Of a stretch of 64,000 nt of DNA, positions 1 through 8,282 are shown in pieces. Positions within the stretch are counted from its first letter, which is position 1. Each line of letters opens with the position of its first letter. A program made the position numbers and the translations under genes. The notes beneath the pieces were generated by a model. That model was not told where the DNA came from. It did not search any database and was given only the letters and a program-made list of their open reading frames with translations. Source of the stretch: Micromonospora globbae (GTDB lineage Bacteria > Actinomycetota > Actinomycetes > Mycobacteriales > Micromonosporaceae); NCBI RefSeq assembly GCF_003610785.1, contig NZ_RAQQ01000013.1, forward strand, positions 124,001 to 188,000. The letters run 5' to 3'.

Positions 1-1478
1 TCCTCGCCGGTCATCCGGTTGACCAGCTTCACGGTGGAGCCGTACGGCGTCCGGTAGCGCTCGACCTGCTCGGTGAGGGCGAGCAGGTCGCCGCGTTCCC
101 ACCGGCCGTCGGTCACCGGGGAGAGCGCCCCGGGCGGTGACATGCAGAGCGCCACCGAGCGGTAGAGGAGCCACTCCAGCTCCTCCGCGGTCACCCGGCG
201 ACCGCGCATGCCGAACGCGCCGAGCACCTCGTCGAACTGCTCGACCGTCCGGCCCAACCGGCGGCGCTCGGCCTCGGCCACTCCGCGGCCGAACACGCGG
301 AGCAGCCGCTCGCTCAGCGAGTCGCCGAGGGAGCGGCGGGCGAAGGTGACACCGAGGTACGTCTGCCCTTCGGCGTGGTTCACCGACATCAGGTGCCGTT
401 GCGCGGCGACCAGGTGGTCGGCCCAGCTCGGTGTGCCGGGCACGTCGGGCAGCGGGGCGACGGTGTGCGCGTCGAGGGTGCGGGCCCACTCGTCGGCGGG
501 GAACGGCCGGGTGGTGCGCCGCAGGTGCAGCCGGAAGCCGGCGAGGCCCGCGTACTGTTCGGCGATCGCCGACAGCAGGGCCTCGCGCTCGGCGTCCGGC
601 CGGAACGCCCACCGCACCTCGGGCAGCCAGTACCAGGCGGTGACGGTGTTCGGGGTGAAGGTCAGGTGGCCGGCGATCTCGGTGATCGCCAGTTCGACGG
701 ACGGGTCGCGGTCGCCGAACTTGATCTTCGGTGGCTTCACCCGCACCGGCTTGACCGGCTTGTTCCGCCGCTCCACGGCGCGCTGCCGGGGTGGCACGAC
801 CTCCCGCCCGGGCGCCCGCGCCGGTTCGCGTTCCACCGGCCGCCGGAGTTCGGGCACCGGCTCGGCCTCGGTGACGGGCGGACCGGCCGGTGCCGGCGTG
901 CTCCGCGACGGCGCGACCGGCTCGGGGTCGACCGGGGGCCGCCGCGCCGGCAGCCGGTCACCGGCCTGGTGGGGCACCCGCGACCGCACGGTGGGCTCGG
1001 CGTGCTCGGGAGCCGGGCCGAGCGCCGGCGGCGCCGCCGGGGGCCGCTCACGGCCGGCCGTGGGCAGGCGCGGGGCGGCCGGCCCGGCGGCGGATGGCGG
1101 GTCGACCGCGGCCGGCTGCTGCGGGATGGACGGGTGGTCGCGCTCGGCGTCGCGCGGTGGCGCGAGCGGACGGGCCGAGCCGGGGCGCGGGGATCCGAAG
1201 AGGTCGAGGAACGGCGAGTCGATGTCGTGGCTCTCCGTACCCGTCGAGGTCTGGTCCGGCAGGCGCGACGACGGTGCGCCCGGCGGGGTGCGTCGCACGA
1301 CCGGCCGGGGCGCCTGGAAGACCCCCACCCCGCCGTGCCCGGGTGAGGTGGCGAGGGCCGGGTCGAGGGTCGCCTCGTCCAGCTCGTCGCCTTCTGCGTA
1401 GTCAAACGAACGCGCTCGGTGACCACCCGGCGCGGCCGGACGGCCGGCCGGGGAACCCGGCGTGGAAGAGCTACTCAT
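1..1478 (-). CDS. VirB4-like type IV secretion ATPase, N-terminal part (cut by window edge)
   Basis: The frame opens at an ATG at 1478 and stays open to the left edge, so only the first 492 residues are visible and no Walker motif is reached. Residues 1 to about 245 are a Pro/Arg/Ala-rich low-complexity tail. A folded domain then starts (KPPKIKFGDRDPSVEL) and contains FTPNTVTAWYWLPEVRW. I recognise this pattern from actinobacterial 'ATP-binding' proteins of the VirB4/TraE type, which power conjugation or type IV secretion at the inner membrane. The order VirB2-like, PrgI-like, then this gene on one strand fits a VirB2-VirB3-VirB4 module. It starts 49 bp after the PrgI-like gene, so it is probably co-transcribed with it. 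The family call rests on context and the N-terminal region only; the catalytic part lies outside the window. Confidence 0.6.
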   Translation of the reverse strand, partial: MSSSSTPGSPAGRPAAPGGHRARSFDYAEGDELDEATLDPALATSPGHGGVGVFQAPRPVVRRTPPGAPSSRLPDQTSTGTESHDIDSPFLDLFGSPRPGSARPLAPPRDAERDHPSIPQQPAAVDPPSAAGPAAPRLPTAGRERPPAAPPALGPAPEHAEPTVRSRVPHQAGDRLPARRPPVDPEPVAPSRSTPAPAGPPVTEAEPVPELRRPVEREPARAPGREVVPPRQRAVERRNKPVKPVRVKPPKIKFGDRDPSVELAITEIAGHLTFTPNTVTAWYWLPEVRWAFRPDAEREALLSAIAEQYAGLAGFRLHLRRTTRPFPADEWARTLDAHTVAPLPDVPGTPSWADHLVAAQRHLMSVNHAEGQTYLGVTFARRSLGDSLSERLLRVFGRGVAEAERRRLGRTVEQFDEVLGAFGMRGRRVTAEELEWLLYRSVALCMSPPGALSPVTDGRWERGDLLALTEQVERYRTPYGSTVKLVNRMTGE

Positions 1479-1527
1479 GCGACCGCCTCACCCGCGTCGT
1501 GTGACCGCCCCGTCGGCGTACGCCCGG

Positions 1528-1890
1528 TCATGCCAGTTCCTCCCGGATCCTGATCCCGCTGCCGACCAGGCGGGGGTCGCGCTGCTCGGTGGCGGGCTCC
1601 CGGGTGCGTCGCCAGTCGGTCAGCGCGGTGCGGATGACCGCCCGCGCCGGCCGGTCCGGGTCGACGTGCCGGAAGACGAATGACGTGGTCACGATGGCGA
1701 GCGCGATCTCCCACGCGGGGAAGAGCTCGACCTGGAACGTGAACAGCCAGTGGATGAACATGTAGAGGGGGACGAGCAGCATGAAGAGCCCGTACTGGGC
1801 GTACGGGAGGTGGACGGGAAGGGTGTAGCCGGGCGGCCCGAGGTAGACCAGGCGTGCCCGGTAGATGTCGTCGTCGGTGCGCAGCCGCAT
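1528..1890 (-). CDS. PrgI/VirB3-like membrane protein of the secretion cluster
   Basis: 120 residues. After a short charged N-terminus (MRLRTDDDIYRARLVYLGPP) there are two adjacent hydrophobic segments at about residues 28-50 and 52-73, then a soluble C-terminus rich in Arg, Asp and Glu. Small size, two membrane helices near the N-terminus and a place directly before a VirB4-like gene are typical of PrgI/VirB3 proteins, which anchor the VirB4 ATPase to the membrane. The stop of the upstream pilin-like gene is 14 bp before this start, which indicates an operon. The assignment is by topology and context, since I recognise no diagnostic motif. Confidence 0.55.
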   Translation of the reverse strand: MRLRTDDDIYRARLVYLGPPGYTLPVHLPYAQYGLFMLLVPLYMFIHWLFTFQVELFPAWEIALAIVTTSFVFRHVDPDRPARAVIRTALTDWRRTREPATEQRDPRLVGSGIRIREELA

Positions 1891-1904
1891 GTCGTGCCCG
1901 CGCC

Positions 1905-2219
1905 CTATTCGAAGATCAGGTCGATCAGGTAGTCGCCGACGAAGAACAGTGTCGCCGCGCCGGCGATGAAGGCCAGCCCGACGATCGCGATGGCGGAGCT
2001 GGTCAACACCTTGGAGATCTCGCCGCGGCTGGCCCGGCCGATGAAGATGACGCCGAGGACGGCGAGCAGGATCGGCGCGATCTTGCTGGCGAAGAACGTG
2101 ACGACACCCTCGGTGTCGATGCCCTTCGGCGCCGGCTCGGCGAGTGGAGTCGACGCCAGGGTCGAGAGCGCGTGGGCGACGCCGGACGACGCCGTCTCCA
2201 TGAGCTCGATGGCGATCAC
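1905..2219 (-). CDS. VirB2/TrbC-like pilin-type membrane protein
   Basis: 104 residues starting at a GTG with a good ribosome binding site (GGAGG, 5 nt spacing). The chain has an extracytoplasmic-looking N-terminal third, then two long hydrophobic segments (about residues 45-63 and 73-98) separated by a short basic loop (GRASRGEISKV). Two helices around a small polar turn in a protein of about 100 residues is the layout of VirB2/TrbC pilins and of the small membrane proteins that open actinobacterial type IV secretion loci. It is the first gene of the minus-strand cluster and has 355 bp of upstream non-coding DNA with a hairpin, so the operon promoter is probably there. Confidence 0.5.
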   Translation of the reverse strand: MIAIELMETASSGVAHALSTLASTPLAEPAPKGIDTEGVVTFFASKIAPILLAVLGVIFIGRASRGEISKVLTSSAIAIVGLAFIAGAATLFFVGDYLIDLIFE

Positions 2220-2575
2220 TGAAACCTCCCCAAATCGCGGCCGGCGGCGCCGCGGCGGTGCAGTGGGTGAGCGTGGCGGGAAATGTGCGTGTTCGGGCGC
2301 AGCGTCTTGACCCTGCGTTCGTTACTCACCACGGAGGGTGGTGAGATTTGGGCGGATTGTTCCCGCTTCGGCCCTCCCTCCACACCTCGCCATCTCGATG
2401 CTGGGCAATTCCACAGCGTACGGGCCGCCCCGGAATGCGACAACCCGCGAAGAGACTGCCCGATCCGACCTGGACGACCGATCGTACACCTGTTCCAATC
2501 CGCATGTCAGGGGCGTTGTGGTCGGGCGCCACCCGGGACGCGGGAGGCCCCGACGAGGACCGGTACGGTCTAGTC
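2220..2575. other. Divergent intergenic region between secretion cluster and folP
   Basis: About 355 bp without a convincing gene. It must hold the promoter of the minus-strand secretion-like operon. At its right end, TACGGT (2564-2569) lies 6 nt before the folP GTG, the leaderless arrangement seen at many genes in this window. It also contains an 8-bp perfect inverted repeat (annotated separately). Plus-strand frames crossing it lack actinomycete codon bias and only lead into folP. Confidence 0.5.
2325..2345. repeat. 8-bp inverted repeat upstream of the secretion-like operon
   Basis: CTCACCAC at 2325-2332 and GTGGTGAG at 2338-2345 are perfect complements around a 5-nt centre (GGAGG). It lies about 105 bp upstream of the pilin-like start. 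It could be an operator for that operon; a terminator is less likely because no gene ends here. Confidence 0.5.
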
Positions 2576-3457
2576 GTGACCGATCTGGTACGGGCCCCGG
2601 CCCCGGTGGTGATGGGCGTCCTCAACGTCACGCCCGACTCCTTCTCCGACGGCGGACGGTACGCCGACCTCGACGCCGCCGTCGGACACGGCGTCCGTCT
2701 GCGCGACGACGGCGCGCAGCTCGTCGACGTGGGAGGCGAGTCCACCCGGCCGGGCGCGGACCGGGTGGACGCCGACACCGAGATCGGCCGGGTGCTCCCG
2801 GTCATCCGCGAGCTGGCCGCCGCGGGCGTGCCGGTCAGCATCGACACGACCCGGGCCCGGGTCGCCGAGGCGGCCCTGGCCGCCGGTGCGGCGGTGGTCA
2901 ACGACGTCTCCGGCGGGCTGGCCGACCCGGACATGGCCCGGGTCGTGCGTGACGCCGGCTGCCCGTGGGTGCTCATGCACTGGCGCGGGCACTCGCGTGC
3001 CATGCGCGAGCTGGCCGTCTACGGCGATGTGGTCACCGACGTCCGGGCCGAACTGGCCCAGCGCGTCGACGACGCGCTCCGCGCGGGGGTGTCCGCCGAC
3101 CGCATCGTCGTCGACCCGGGGCTCGGCTTCGCCAAGACCGCCGAGCACAACTGGCAGCTCAGCGCCCGCCTGCCCGAGTTGCTCGACCTCGGCTACCCGC
3201 TGCTGTTCGGCGCGAGCCGCAAGTCGTACCTGGGGCGGCTGCTCGCCGCGCCCGACGGGACACCGCGACCGACCGACGGGCGGGAGGCGGCCACCGTGGC
3301 CACCAGCGTGCTCGCCGTGGCCGCCGGCGCCTGGGGCGTACGCGTGCACGACGTCCGCGCCACGGTCGACGCGCTCGCCGTCTGGCGGGCCACGGGCAGC
3401 CCGCGCCTCGTCCCGGCGGCCACCGCCGGCACGGCCGTACGGAAGGGGGAGGCGTGA
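2576..3457 (+). CDS. folP: Dihydropteroate synthase
   Basis: Condenses 6-hydroxymethyl-7,8-dihydropterin diphosphate with p-aminobenzoate to give 7,8-dihydropteroate in cytoplasmic folate synthesis. The 293-residue protein opens with the pterin-binding signature VMGVLNVTPDSFSDGG, followed by VDVGGESTRPGA, SIDTTRARVAEAAL, NDVSGG and DPGLGFAKT; these are the loops and strand ends of the DHPS TIM barrel. Length is normal for the family. The GTG at 2576 is chosen because TACGGT lies 6 nt upstream (leaderless pattern) and homology begins right after it. The stop overlaps the folB start (GTGA), so folP, folB and folK form a translationally coupled operon. Confidence 0.95.
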   Translation: MTDLVRAPAPVVMGVLNVTPDSFSDGGRYADLDAAVGHGVRLRDDGAQLVDVGGESTRPGADRVDADTEIGRVLPVIRELAAAGVPVSIDTTRARVAEAALAAGAAVVNDVSGGLADPDMARVVRDAGCPWVLMHWRGHSRAMRELAVYGDVVTDVRAELAQRVDDALRAGVSADRIVVDPGLGFAKTAEHNWQLSARLPELLDLGYPLLFGASRKSYLGRLLAAPDGTPRPTDGREAATVATSVLAVAAGAWGVRVHDVRATVDALAVWRATGSPRLVPAATAGTAVRKGEA

Positions 3458-3819
3458 CCGACCGGATCACCCTGACCGGCCTGCGGGTGCGGGGACGGCA
3501 CGGGGTGTACGACTTCGAACGCGTGAACGGACAGGACTTCGTCGTGGACGTGGCGCTCGACCTGGACCTCGGCCCCGCCGCACGCTCGGACGACGTGGCC
3601 GACACCGTCCACTACGGCGAACTGGCCGAGCGCCTCGTCGCCGTGGTCGGCGGCGAGCCGGGCAACCTCATCGAGACGCTCGCCGACCGGCTGCTCGACG
3701 TCTGCCTCGCCGACCCCCGGGTGGTGAGCGCCACGGTCACCGTGCACAAGCCGGAGGCGCCGGTGCCGCACACCTTCACCGACGTGGCCGTCACCATGAC
3801 CCGGACGCGTGCCCGGTGA
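3454..3819 (+). CDS. folB: Dihydroneopterin aldolase
   Basis: Converts 7,8-dihydroneopterin to 6-hydroxymethyl-7,8-dihydropterin plus glycolaldehyde, the step before FolK. The 121-residue chain starts with MTDRITLTGLRVRGRHGVYD, which carries the family GxHG-type segment. It goes on with the substrate-binding VHYGEL and NLIETLADRL blocks and ends in the VTVHKPEAPVPHTF strand typical of FolB. The GTG start at 3454 overlaps the folP TGA and a ribosome binding site (GGGGGAGG) lies just upstream. Its own stop overlaps the folK GTG in the same way. Confidence 0.95.
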   Translation: MTDRITLTGLRVRGRHGVYDFERVNGQDFVVDVALDLDLGPAARSDDVADTVHYGELAERLVAVVGGEPGNLIETLADRLLDVCLADPRVVSATVTVHKPEAPVPHTFTDVAVTMTRTRAR

Positions 3820-4343
3820 CCCGCGCCGTCCTCTCCCTCGGCAGCAACCTCGGCGACCGGTTGGCCCACCTGCGCTCCGCGGTCGCCGTGCTGGGCGACA
3901 CCGTGCGGCTCGTGTCCGGTGTGTACGAGACGCCGCCGTGGGGCGACCCGGACCAGCCCGCGTACCTCAACGCCGTGGTGCTCGCCGAGGACCCCGCCGC
4001 GACGCCGTACGACTGGCTGGAGCGGGCGCGGGCCGCGGAGCGCGCGGCCGGCCGGACCCGCGACCCGGAGCGACGGTACGGGCCGCGCACCCTCGATGTG
4101 GACGTCATCGCGGTCTGGGGTGACGACGACCAGCCGGTGCGGAGCGACGACCCCGAGCTGACCCTCCCGCACCCCCGCGCCCACCTGCGGGCGTTCGTGC
4201 TGCGGCCGTGGATCGACATCCAGCCGTACGGCCGGCTGCCCGGCCACGGCTGGCTCACCGACCTGCTGGTCGCCGGCCCGGTGGCCGCCGACGCGCAGGA
4301 ACTGCGCCCCCGTCCGGATCTGGAGATAGAGTCGACGGCATGA
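3816..4343 (+). CDS. folK: 2-amino-4-hydroxy-6-hydroxymethyldihydropteridine pyrophosphokinase
   Basis: Transfers pyrophosphate from ATP to 6-hydroxymethyl-7,8-dihydropterin, making the FolP substrate. The 175-residue protein shows the HPPK landmarks in order: VLSLGSNLGDR, SGVYETPPWG, YLNAVV, GRTRDPERRYGPRTLDVDVI (nucleotide- and Mg-binding RRxxxGPRTLDxD) and LPHPRAHLRAFVL. The start is the GTG at 3816, overlapping folB by 4 nt. The C-terminal ~20 residues after the HPPK core are unremarkable. It closes the three-gene folate operon. Confidence 0.95.
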   Translation: MTRAVLSLGSNLGDRLAHLRSAVAVLGDTVRLVSGVYETPPWGDPDQPAYLNAVVLAEDPAATPYDWLERARAAERAAGRTRDPERRYGPRTLDVDVIAVWGDDDQPVRSDDPELTLPHPRAHLRAFVLRPWIDIQPYGRLPGHGWLTDLLVAGPVAADAQELRPRPDLEIESTA

Positions 4344-4362
4344 CCCAGCGGAGCCGGCCGGC

Positions 4363-4902
4363 ATGACGCAGGCGCAGTCCCCGCCCCCGGGCGGGACGGG
4401 CCCGGACCGCGCGCGGATGGGCCCGACCCGGATCTCCACCCTCGTGGTGGCCGGTCTGGCCGCCGCCGCGGCGGCCTGGTTGCTCATCAGCAGCTTCTAC
4501 TACTCCGGCATCCCCCGGCTTCCCTGGCTGCCCGTGGTCACGCTGGCCGGGCTCGCCGTGCTCGAGGGGTACGCGGCGGTCAACACCCGCGGGCGCATCG
4601 AGCGCCGGCCAGGGCGTCCCGCCGTCAACCCGCTGATGGTCGCCCGGTTCGTGGTGCTCGCCAAGGCGTCCTCGCTGGCCGGCGCCATCTTCGCCGGGTT
4701 CTACGCGGGGTTGACCGCCTGGCTCTTCGTCGAGTCCACCCGCGCCGCCACCGAGGACCGGGTGCCCGCGGGCGCCGGCCTGCTCGCGTCGCTGGCGCTG
4801 GTCGCCGCCGCCCTGTGGCTCGAACGGTCCTGCCGGGTGCCGGAACGCCCGGAGGACGAGCGCGAGCCCGAGGACCGGGAGAGCCGCCCGGGCCAGCGCT
4901 GA
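4363..4902 (+). CDS. DUF3180 membrane protein
   Basis: 179 residues with four hydrophobic segments (about 28-45, 52-70, 101-125 and 137-155) and a charged Glu/Arg-rich C-terminus. Actinobacterial DUF3180 proteins have this size and topology and are found directly behind folK, as here (19 bp after the folK stop). No function is known to me. An ATG overlapping the folK stop opens only an 8-codon frame, so the second ATG at 4363 is the likely start. Co-transcription with the folate genes is likely but the protein shows no catalytic motif. Confidence 0.75.
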   Translation: MTQAQSPPPGGTGPDRARMGPTRISTLVVAGLAAAAAAWLLISSFYYSGIPRLPWLPVVTLAGLAVLEGYAAVNTRGRIERRPGRPAVNPLMVARFVVLAKASSLAGAIFAGFYAGLTAWLFVESTRAATEDRVPAGAGLLASLALVAAALWLERSCRVPERPEDEREPEDRESRPGQR

Positions 4903-5041
4903 CCGCCTCCGGGAGGGGCACGGCGCTGGCCAGGGGGTTACGTGCGGCTCGCCACGCGAGTACCGTGCCTCCGACCGGAGAGCATCGGCCGCCGTCGGTC
5001 CGCCGAACGTCGGACCTGGACGGCGGGCCAGGGGAGGCGCC

Positions 5042-6253
5042 ATGGGGTACGACGAACCGGGCCGGAACACGTCCGTCGAGCCCTCGTCCGGGGTACCCGC
5101 CGCCGTCCTCGAGAACGTCTTCGACGACCCGAACCACGGTGAGCCGGGCCGGGACCGCGTCGCCGTGCACATCGGCTGGGAGGTCGTGCTGCTGGTGGGC
5201 CTCGCCGTACTCGGCTGGCTGCTCTGGCGGGACGCGCCGGACGTCCTGCGCGGCGCCGGCCTGCGGTCGCTCCTGGTCGACGTCGTCGCGCTCGGTCTGC
5301 TCGTCCTCGCCGCCGGGCTGAGCCTGCGCACCGCCGCCGTGAACCTGGCGATCGGGCCGGTCGCCGTCGCGGCGGCGCTGCACTTCGCCGAGCAGGGTGA
5401 CCGTGGCGTGGTGGCCGCCGTCGCCCCGGCGGCCCTGGTCGCCGCCGTGGCCGGGCTGCTGCTGGCGCTGGCCGTCGTGGTGCTGCACGTGCCCGGCTGG
5501 GCGGCCAGCCTGGCCGGGGCGGCCGGCGTCGTCGTGTACATCGAACGCCGCGCCGAACCGGTCCTCGTCCAGGGCGAGTACGACCCGCGCCGGCACGCGT
5601 ACTACCTCTGCGCCGGATTCGCGGCGGTGGCCGTGCTCGGCGGCCTGTTCGGCGCCATCCGCGCCGTCCGGCGGCTCGTCGGCCGGTTCCGCCCGGTCGC
5701 CGACCCGGCCCGGCGGCGAGGCGCGGTGGCCGCGGTGGTCACCTCGGCCGCGCTCGTCGGCTCGACCGTGCTCGCCATGCTGGCCGGGGTGCTCATCGCG
5801 GCGAACGGCACCGGGCCGGTGGCCCCCACCGCCGGCCTCGACTGGACGGTGCTCGCCGTCGGCGTGGCGCTGCTCGCGGGCACCAGCGCGTACGGCCGCC
5901 GCGGCGGGATCTTCGGCACCCTGTTCGCGGTCGGCCTGACGTCGGCGTTCCTCGCGTACGCGCAGGCGCGGGACTGGACGGTGAGCCGCTGGGCGGTCGG
6001 CGCCGTGGCGCTCGGGGTAGGGCTGGTGGTCACCCGGCTGGTCGAGCGGTTCGGGCGCCCGGGATCCCCGGCGCCGGAGGCCCCGGAGCCGGCCGGCGAC
6101 GGTCCGCTCAGCTCCGGCTGGGCGGTGCACGGGTCCGGACCGGTCGAGGACTGGCCGCCCACGCTGCCCACGCCCGCCACCGACTCCCCGATGGACCCGT
6201 GGCGGTCGTCCCGCTGGGAGACCGAGCCGCGCCGCTGGGACGACGGCCGGTGA
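5042..6253 (+). CDS. Multispanning membrane protein resembling ABC-2/ribose-type permeases
   Basis: 403 residues. A 45-residue hydrophilic N-terminus precedes about nine hydrophobic helices between residues 45 and 340; the last 65 residues are Pro/Ser/Glu-rich and cytoplasmic-looking. The segment LSLRTAAVNLAIGPVAVAAA resembles the helix and loop of the ribose/branched-chain-type permease family (BPD_transp_2). No ATPase or binding-protein gene is adjacent, and the protein carries long soluble tails that such permeases lack. A strong ribosome binding site (GGGGAGG) precedes the ATG. It could be an orphan permease derivative with another role; function unknown. Confidence 0.55.
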   Translation: MGYDEPGRNTSVEPSSGVPAAVLENVFDDPNHGEPGRDRVAVHIGWEVVLLVGLAVLGWLLWRDAPDVLRGAGLRSLLVDVVALGLLVLAAGLSLRTAAVNLAIGPVAVAAALHFAEQGDRGVVAAVAPAALVAAVAGLLLALAVVVLHVPGWAASLAGAAGVVVYIERRAEPVLVQGEYDPRRHAYYLCAGFAAVAVLGGLFGAIRAVRRLVGRFRPVADPARRRGAVAAVVTSAALVGSTVLAMLAGVLIAANGTGPVAPTAGLDWTVLAVGVALLAGTSAYGRRGGIFGTLFAVGLTSAFLAYAQARDWTVSRWAVGAVALGVGLVVTRLVERFGRPGSPAPEAPEPAGDGPLSSGWAVHGSGPVEDWPPTLPTPATDSPMDPWRSSRWETEPRRWDDGR

Positions 6254-6308
6254 GTCCGACGCCACGTCCGACGGGCCGGGAGTGATCTCGACGGTTAGGC
6301 TCGGCGGC

Positions 6309-6617
6309 ATGACCGAGACACCTGCCACCCCCGCCGGCGGCCGATCGTTCGAGGAGCTGGACGCCCTCTCCACCGAGGAACTGCGGGAGCGGGCCTTCGC
6401 GCTGGCCCGGGAGCGGCGCGACGTGGGCTTCTTCTGGTCGGTGCTCCGGCACCTGCCGAACGCCGACGAGGCCACGGTGCTCGACGGCGCCCCGAACTCC
6501 GTCGGGCCGACCGTCGACGAGGCCGCCGCCCTGTGGCGGGAGCTGACCGGTCACGGCTACGAGGAGTCGGCGCCGCTGCTCCGGGCCGCCTTCATCGACT
6601 ACCTCATGAAGCACTGA
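6309..6617 (+). CDS. Small conserved-looking hypothetical protein
   Basis: 102 residues, acidic, mostly helical by composition, with no signal peptide or membrane segment. The ATG at 6309 is preferred over an in-frame upstream start because TAGGCT (6296-6301) lies exactly 7 nt before it, the leaderless signature of this genome. Sequence features include FEELDALSTEELRERAFALA and an Asp/Glu-rich middle. I do not recognise a family. It stands between two membrane protein genes without overlap. Confidence 0.6.
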   Translation: MTETPATPAGGRSFEELDALSTEELRERAFALARERRDVGFFWSVLRHLPNADEATVLDGAPNSVGPTVDEAAALWRELTGHGYEESAPLLRAAFIDYLMKH

Positions 6618-6675
6618 CCGGGCCGGCACACGCACATCCGCCCGCCGCCACGGCGGGCCGGGAACGGACAGCATC

Positions 6676-7176
6676 ATGGCGCCCACCAACACCACGGGTG
6701 CGCTCCGCCGGTACGGCACGGCCGCCGGCACGGGGGCGCTCGCCGCGTTCGTGCTCGTCGCCGTCGGCGGCTGCCCGGCGTACGTCGGCTGGGCCGGCAC
6801 CCACACCGACCCGAACTCCGCCGGCGGCTGGTACCTGCGGGTGCTCGCCTGGCCGGCCTGGCGGTTCGACGCCGGCGACCAGGCCGGCGGGGTGCTCGCG
6901 GCCGACCTGCGGGCCATCCTGCTGGTGATCTTCGCGGCGGCCCTGCTCTACCTGCTGCCCGCCGGGCAGGCGGCCCGGGTGCCGGGAGGGCTCAGCCAGT
7001 TCTTCTCCGGCTGGGCGGCGTACGTGCTGGCCGGCGGCCTCGCGGGCCTGGTGGCCGTGGTGCTCGGGCCGGAGCCGTCGATGCTCGGCGCGTTGCAGAC
7101 GGCCGGGGAGGGCGGCAGCTACGGCCTCCTCACCGGCTGGGTCGTCGGCACCGCCAGCCTCGGCGGCCGCGCCTGA
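6676..7176 (+). CDS. Hypothetical membrane protein
   Basis: 166 residues with four likely membrane helices (about residues 14-35, 75-95, 108-130 and 145-160). A Trp-rich extracytoplasmic stretch (GGWYLRVLAWPAWRFDAG) lies between the first two. Codon usage is normal for the window. I do not recognise a family or motif. It is convergent with the osmoprotectant transporter ATPase gene; the 96 bp between them holds short GC-rich repeats but no clear terminator. Confidence 0.6.
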   Translation: MAPTNTTGALRRYGTAAGTGALAAFVLVAVGGCPAYVGWAGTHTDPNSAGGWYLRVLAWPAWRFDAGDQAGGVLAADLRAILLVIFAAALLYLLPAGQAARVPGGLSQFFSGWAAYVLAGGLAGLVAVVLGPEPSMLGALQTAGEGGSYGLLTGWVVGTASLGGRA

Positions 7177-7272
7177 GCCGCCACACCTGCGGCGCCGCGC
7201 CCGAACCGTCGCACCTGAGCCGCCGCACCGGCGGCCGCTCCTCCGCGACCGGAGATGCAGCCGCCCCCCCGC

Positions 7273-8280
7273 TCACATGAGTTCGAACAGGCGCTGCCGG
7301 TCGAGCGTCCCGACCGGCTGGCCGCCGTCGGTCACCACCACCCGCTGCGCGTCCGAGGTGAGCAGCGCGGCGAGCGCGTCGTACGCCGAGCCGCCCAGGG
7401 GCACGGCCGGGCCGGCCGGCGCGTCGTGCGCGGGCACCGGTTCGAGCATCTCCCGGCGCAGCGGCGTGACCACCAGCCGGCGGATGCCGCGGTCCGCGCC
7501 GACGAACTCGCGGACGAACGGGGTGGCCGGCGCGCCCAGCACGGCGGCCGGGGTGTCGTACTGCTCCAGGTGGCCGCCCTCGGAGAGCACCGCGATCCGG
7601 TCGCCGAGCCGCACCGCCTCGTCGAGGTCGTGGGTGACCAGCACGATCGTCTTGCGCACCTCGGCCTGCAACCGCAGGAACTCCTCCTGCAACCGGGTGC
7701 GGACGATCGGGTCGACGGCCGAGAACGGCTCGTCCATCAGCAGCACCACCGGGTCGGCGGCGAGCGCCCGGGCCACGCCGACCCGCTGCCGCTGCCCGCC
7801 GGACAGCTCGTGCGGGTAGCGGCTGGCGAACGTGCCCGGGTCGAGGCCGACGAGCTCCAGCAGCTCGTCCACCCGCCCGCGTACGCGGTCGCGGGACCAG
7901 CCGACCAGCCGGGGGACGGTCGCGACGTTGGCCCGGACGGTCTGGTGCGGGAAGAGGCCGACGTTCTGGATGACGTAGCCGATGCGCCGCCGCAGGCGTA
8001 CCGGGTCGACGCGGGTCACGTCCTCGTCGCCGAGGAGGATCCGGCCCCCGGTGGGCTCGATCATCCGGTTGATCATCCGGAGCACCGTGGACTTGCCGCA
8101 GCCGGACGGGCCGATCAGCACGACCAGTTCGCCGGCCTTGACGTCGAGGCTCAGCTCGCGTACGGCCTCGGTCCCGTCCGGGTAGCGCTTGCGTACGCCC
8201 TCCAGCGCGATCGACGCCGCGCGCCGCTCACCGCCGGTCGCGCGCCCGCCGGTGCCGGGGGCCTCCGGGGTAACGTCCAC
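7273..8280 (-). CDS. opuCA: Quaternary-amine (glycine betaine/choline) ABC transporter ATPase
   Basis: Energises uptake of betaine- or choline-type osmoprotectants on the cytoplasmic face of the membrane. The 335-residue protein contains Walker A GPSGCGKST (about residue 58), Q-loop VIQNVGLFPH, signature LSGGQRQRVGVARAL, Walker B VVLLMDEPFSAVDP and H-loop VTHD. GYVIQN and the dimension of the loop fit the ProV/OpuCA subfamily. The C-terminus keeps only one CBS-like piece (RVVVTDGGQPVGTLDR) instead of a full tandem CBS pair, so ionic-strength sensing may differ from OpuA. It is divergent from the permease gene with only 2 bp between the two start codons. The GGAAGG ribosome binding site of this GTG therefore lies inside the opposite gene. 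Confidence 0.9.
   Translation of the reverse strand: MDVTPEAPGTGGRATGGERRAASIALEGVRKRYPDGTEAVRELSLDVKAGELVVLIGPSGCGKSTVLRMINRMIEPTGGRILLGDEDVTRVDPVRLRRRIGYVIQNVGLFPHQTVRANVATVPRLVGWSRDRVRGRVDELLELVGLDPGTFASRYPHELSGGQRQRVGVARALAADPVVLLMDEPFSAVDPIVRTRLQEEFLRLQAEVRKTIVLVTHDLDEAVRLGDRIAVLSEGGHLEQYDTPAAVLGAPATPFVREFVGADRGIRRLVVTPLRREMLEPVPAHDAPAGPAVPLGGSAYDALAALLTSDAQRVVVTDGGQPVGTLDRQRLFELM
8271..8276 (+). promoter_or_regulatory. Leaderless-type -10 hexamer of opuCB inside opuCA
   Basis: TAACGT at 8271-8276 is followed by 6 nt and the opuCB ATG at 8283. It sits within the first codons of the divergent opuCA gene. The spacing matches the TAnnnT-to-start distance at many other genes of the window, so transcription probably begins at the A of the start codon. 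Confidence 0.5.
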
Positions 8281-8282
8281 GT

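Noticed and set aside
7177..7272. Terminator between the 166-residue membrane protein and opuCA
   Set aside because: Only short GGCGGC/GCCGCC pairing is visible; direct CCTGAGCCGCC repeats are more evident than a stem.
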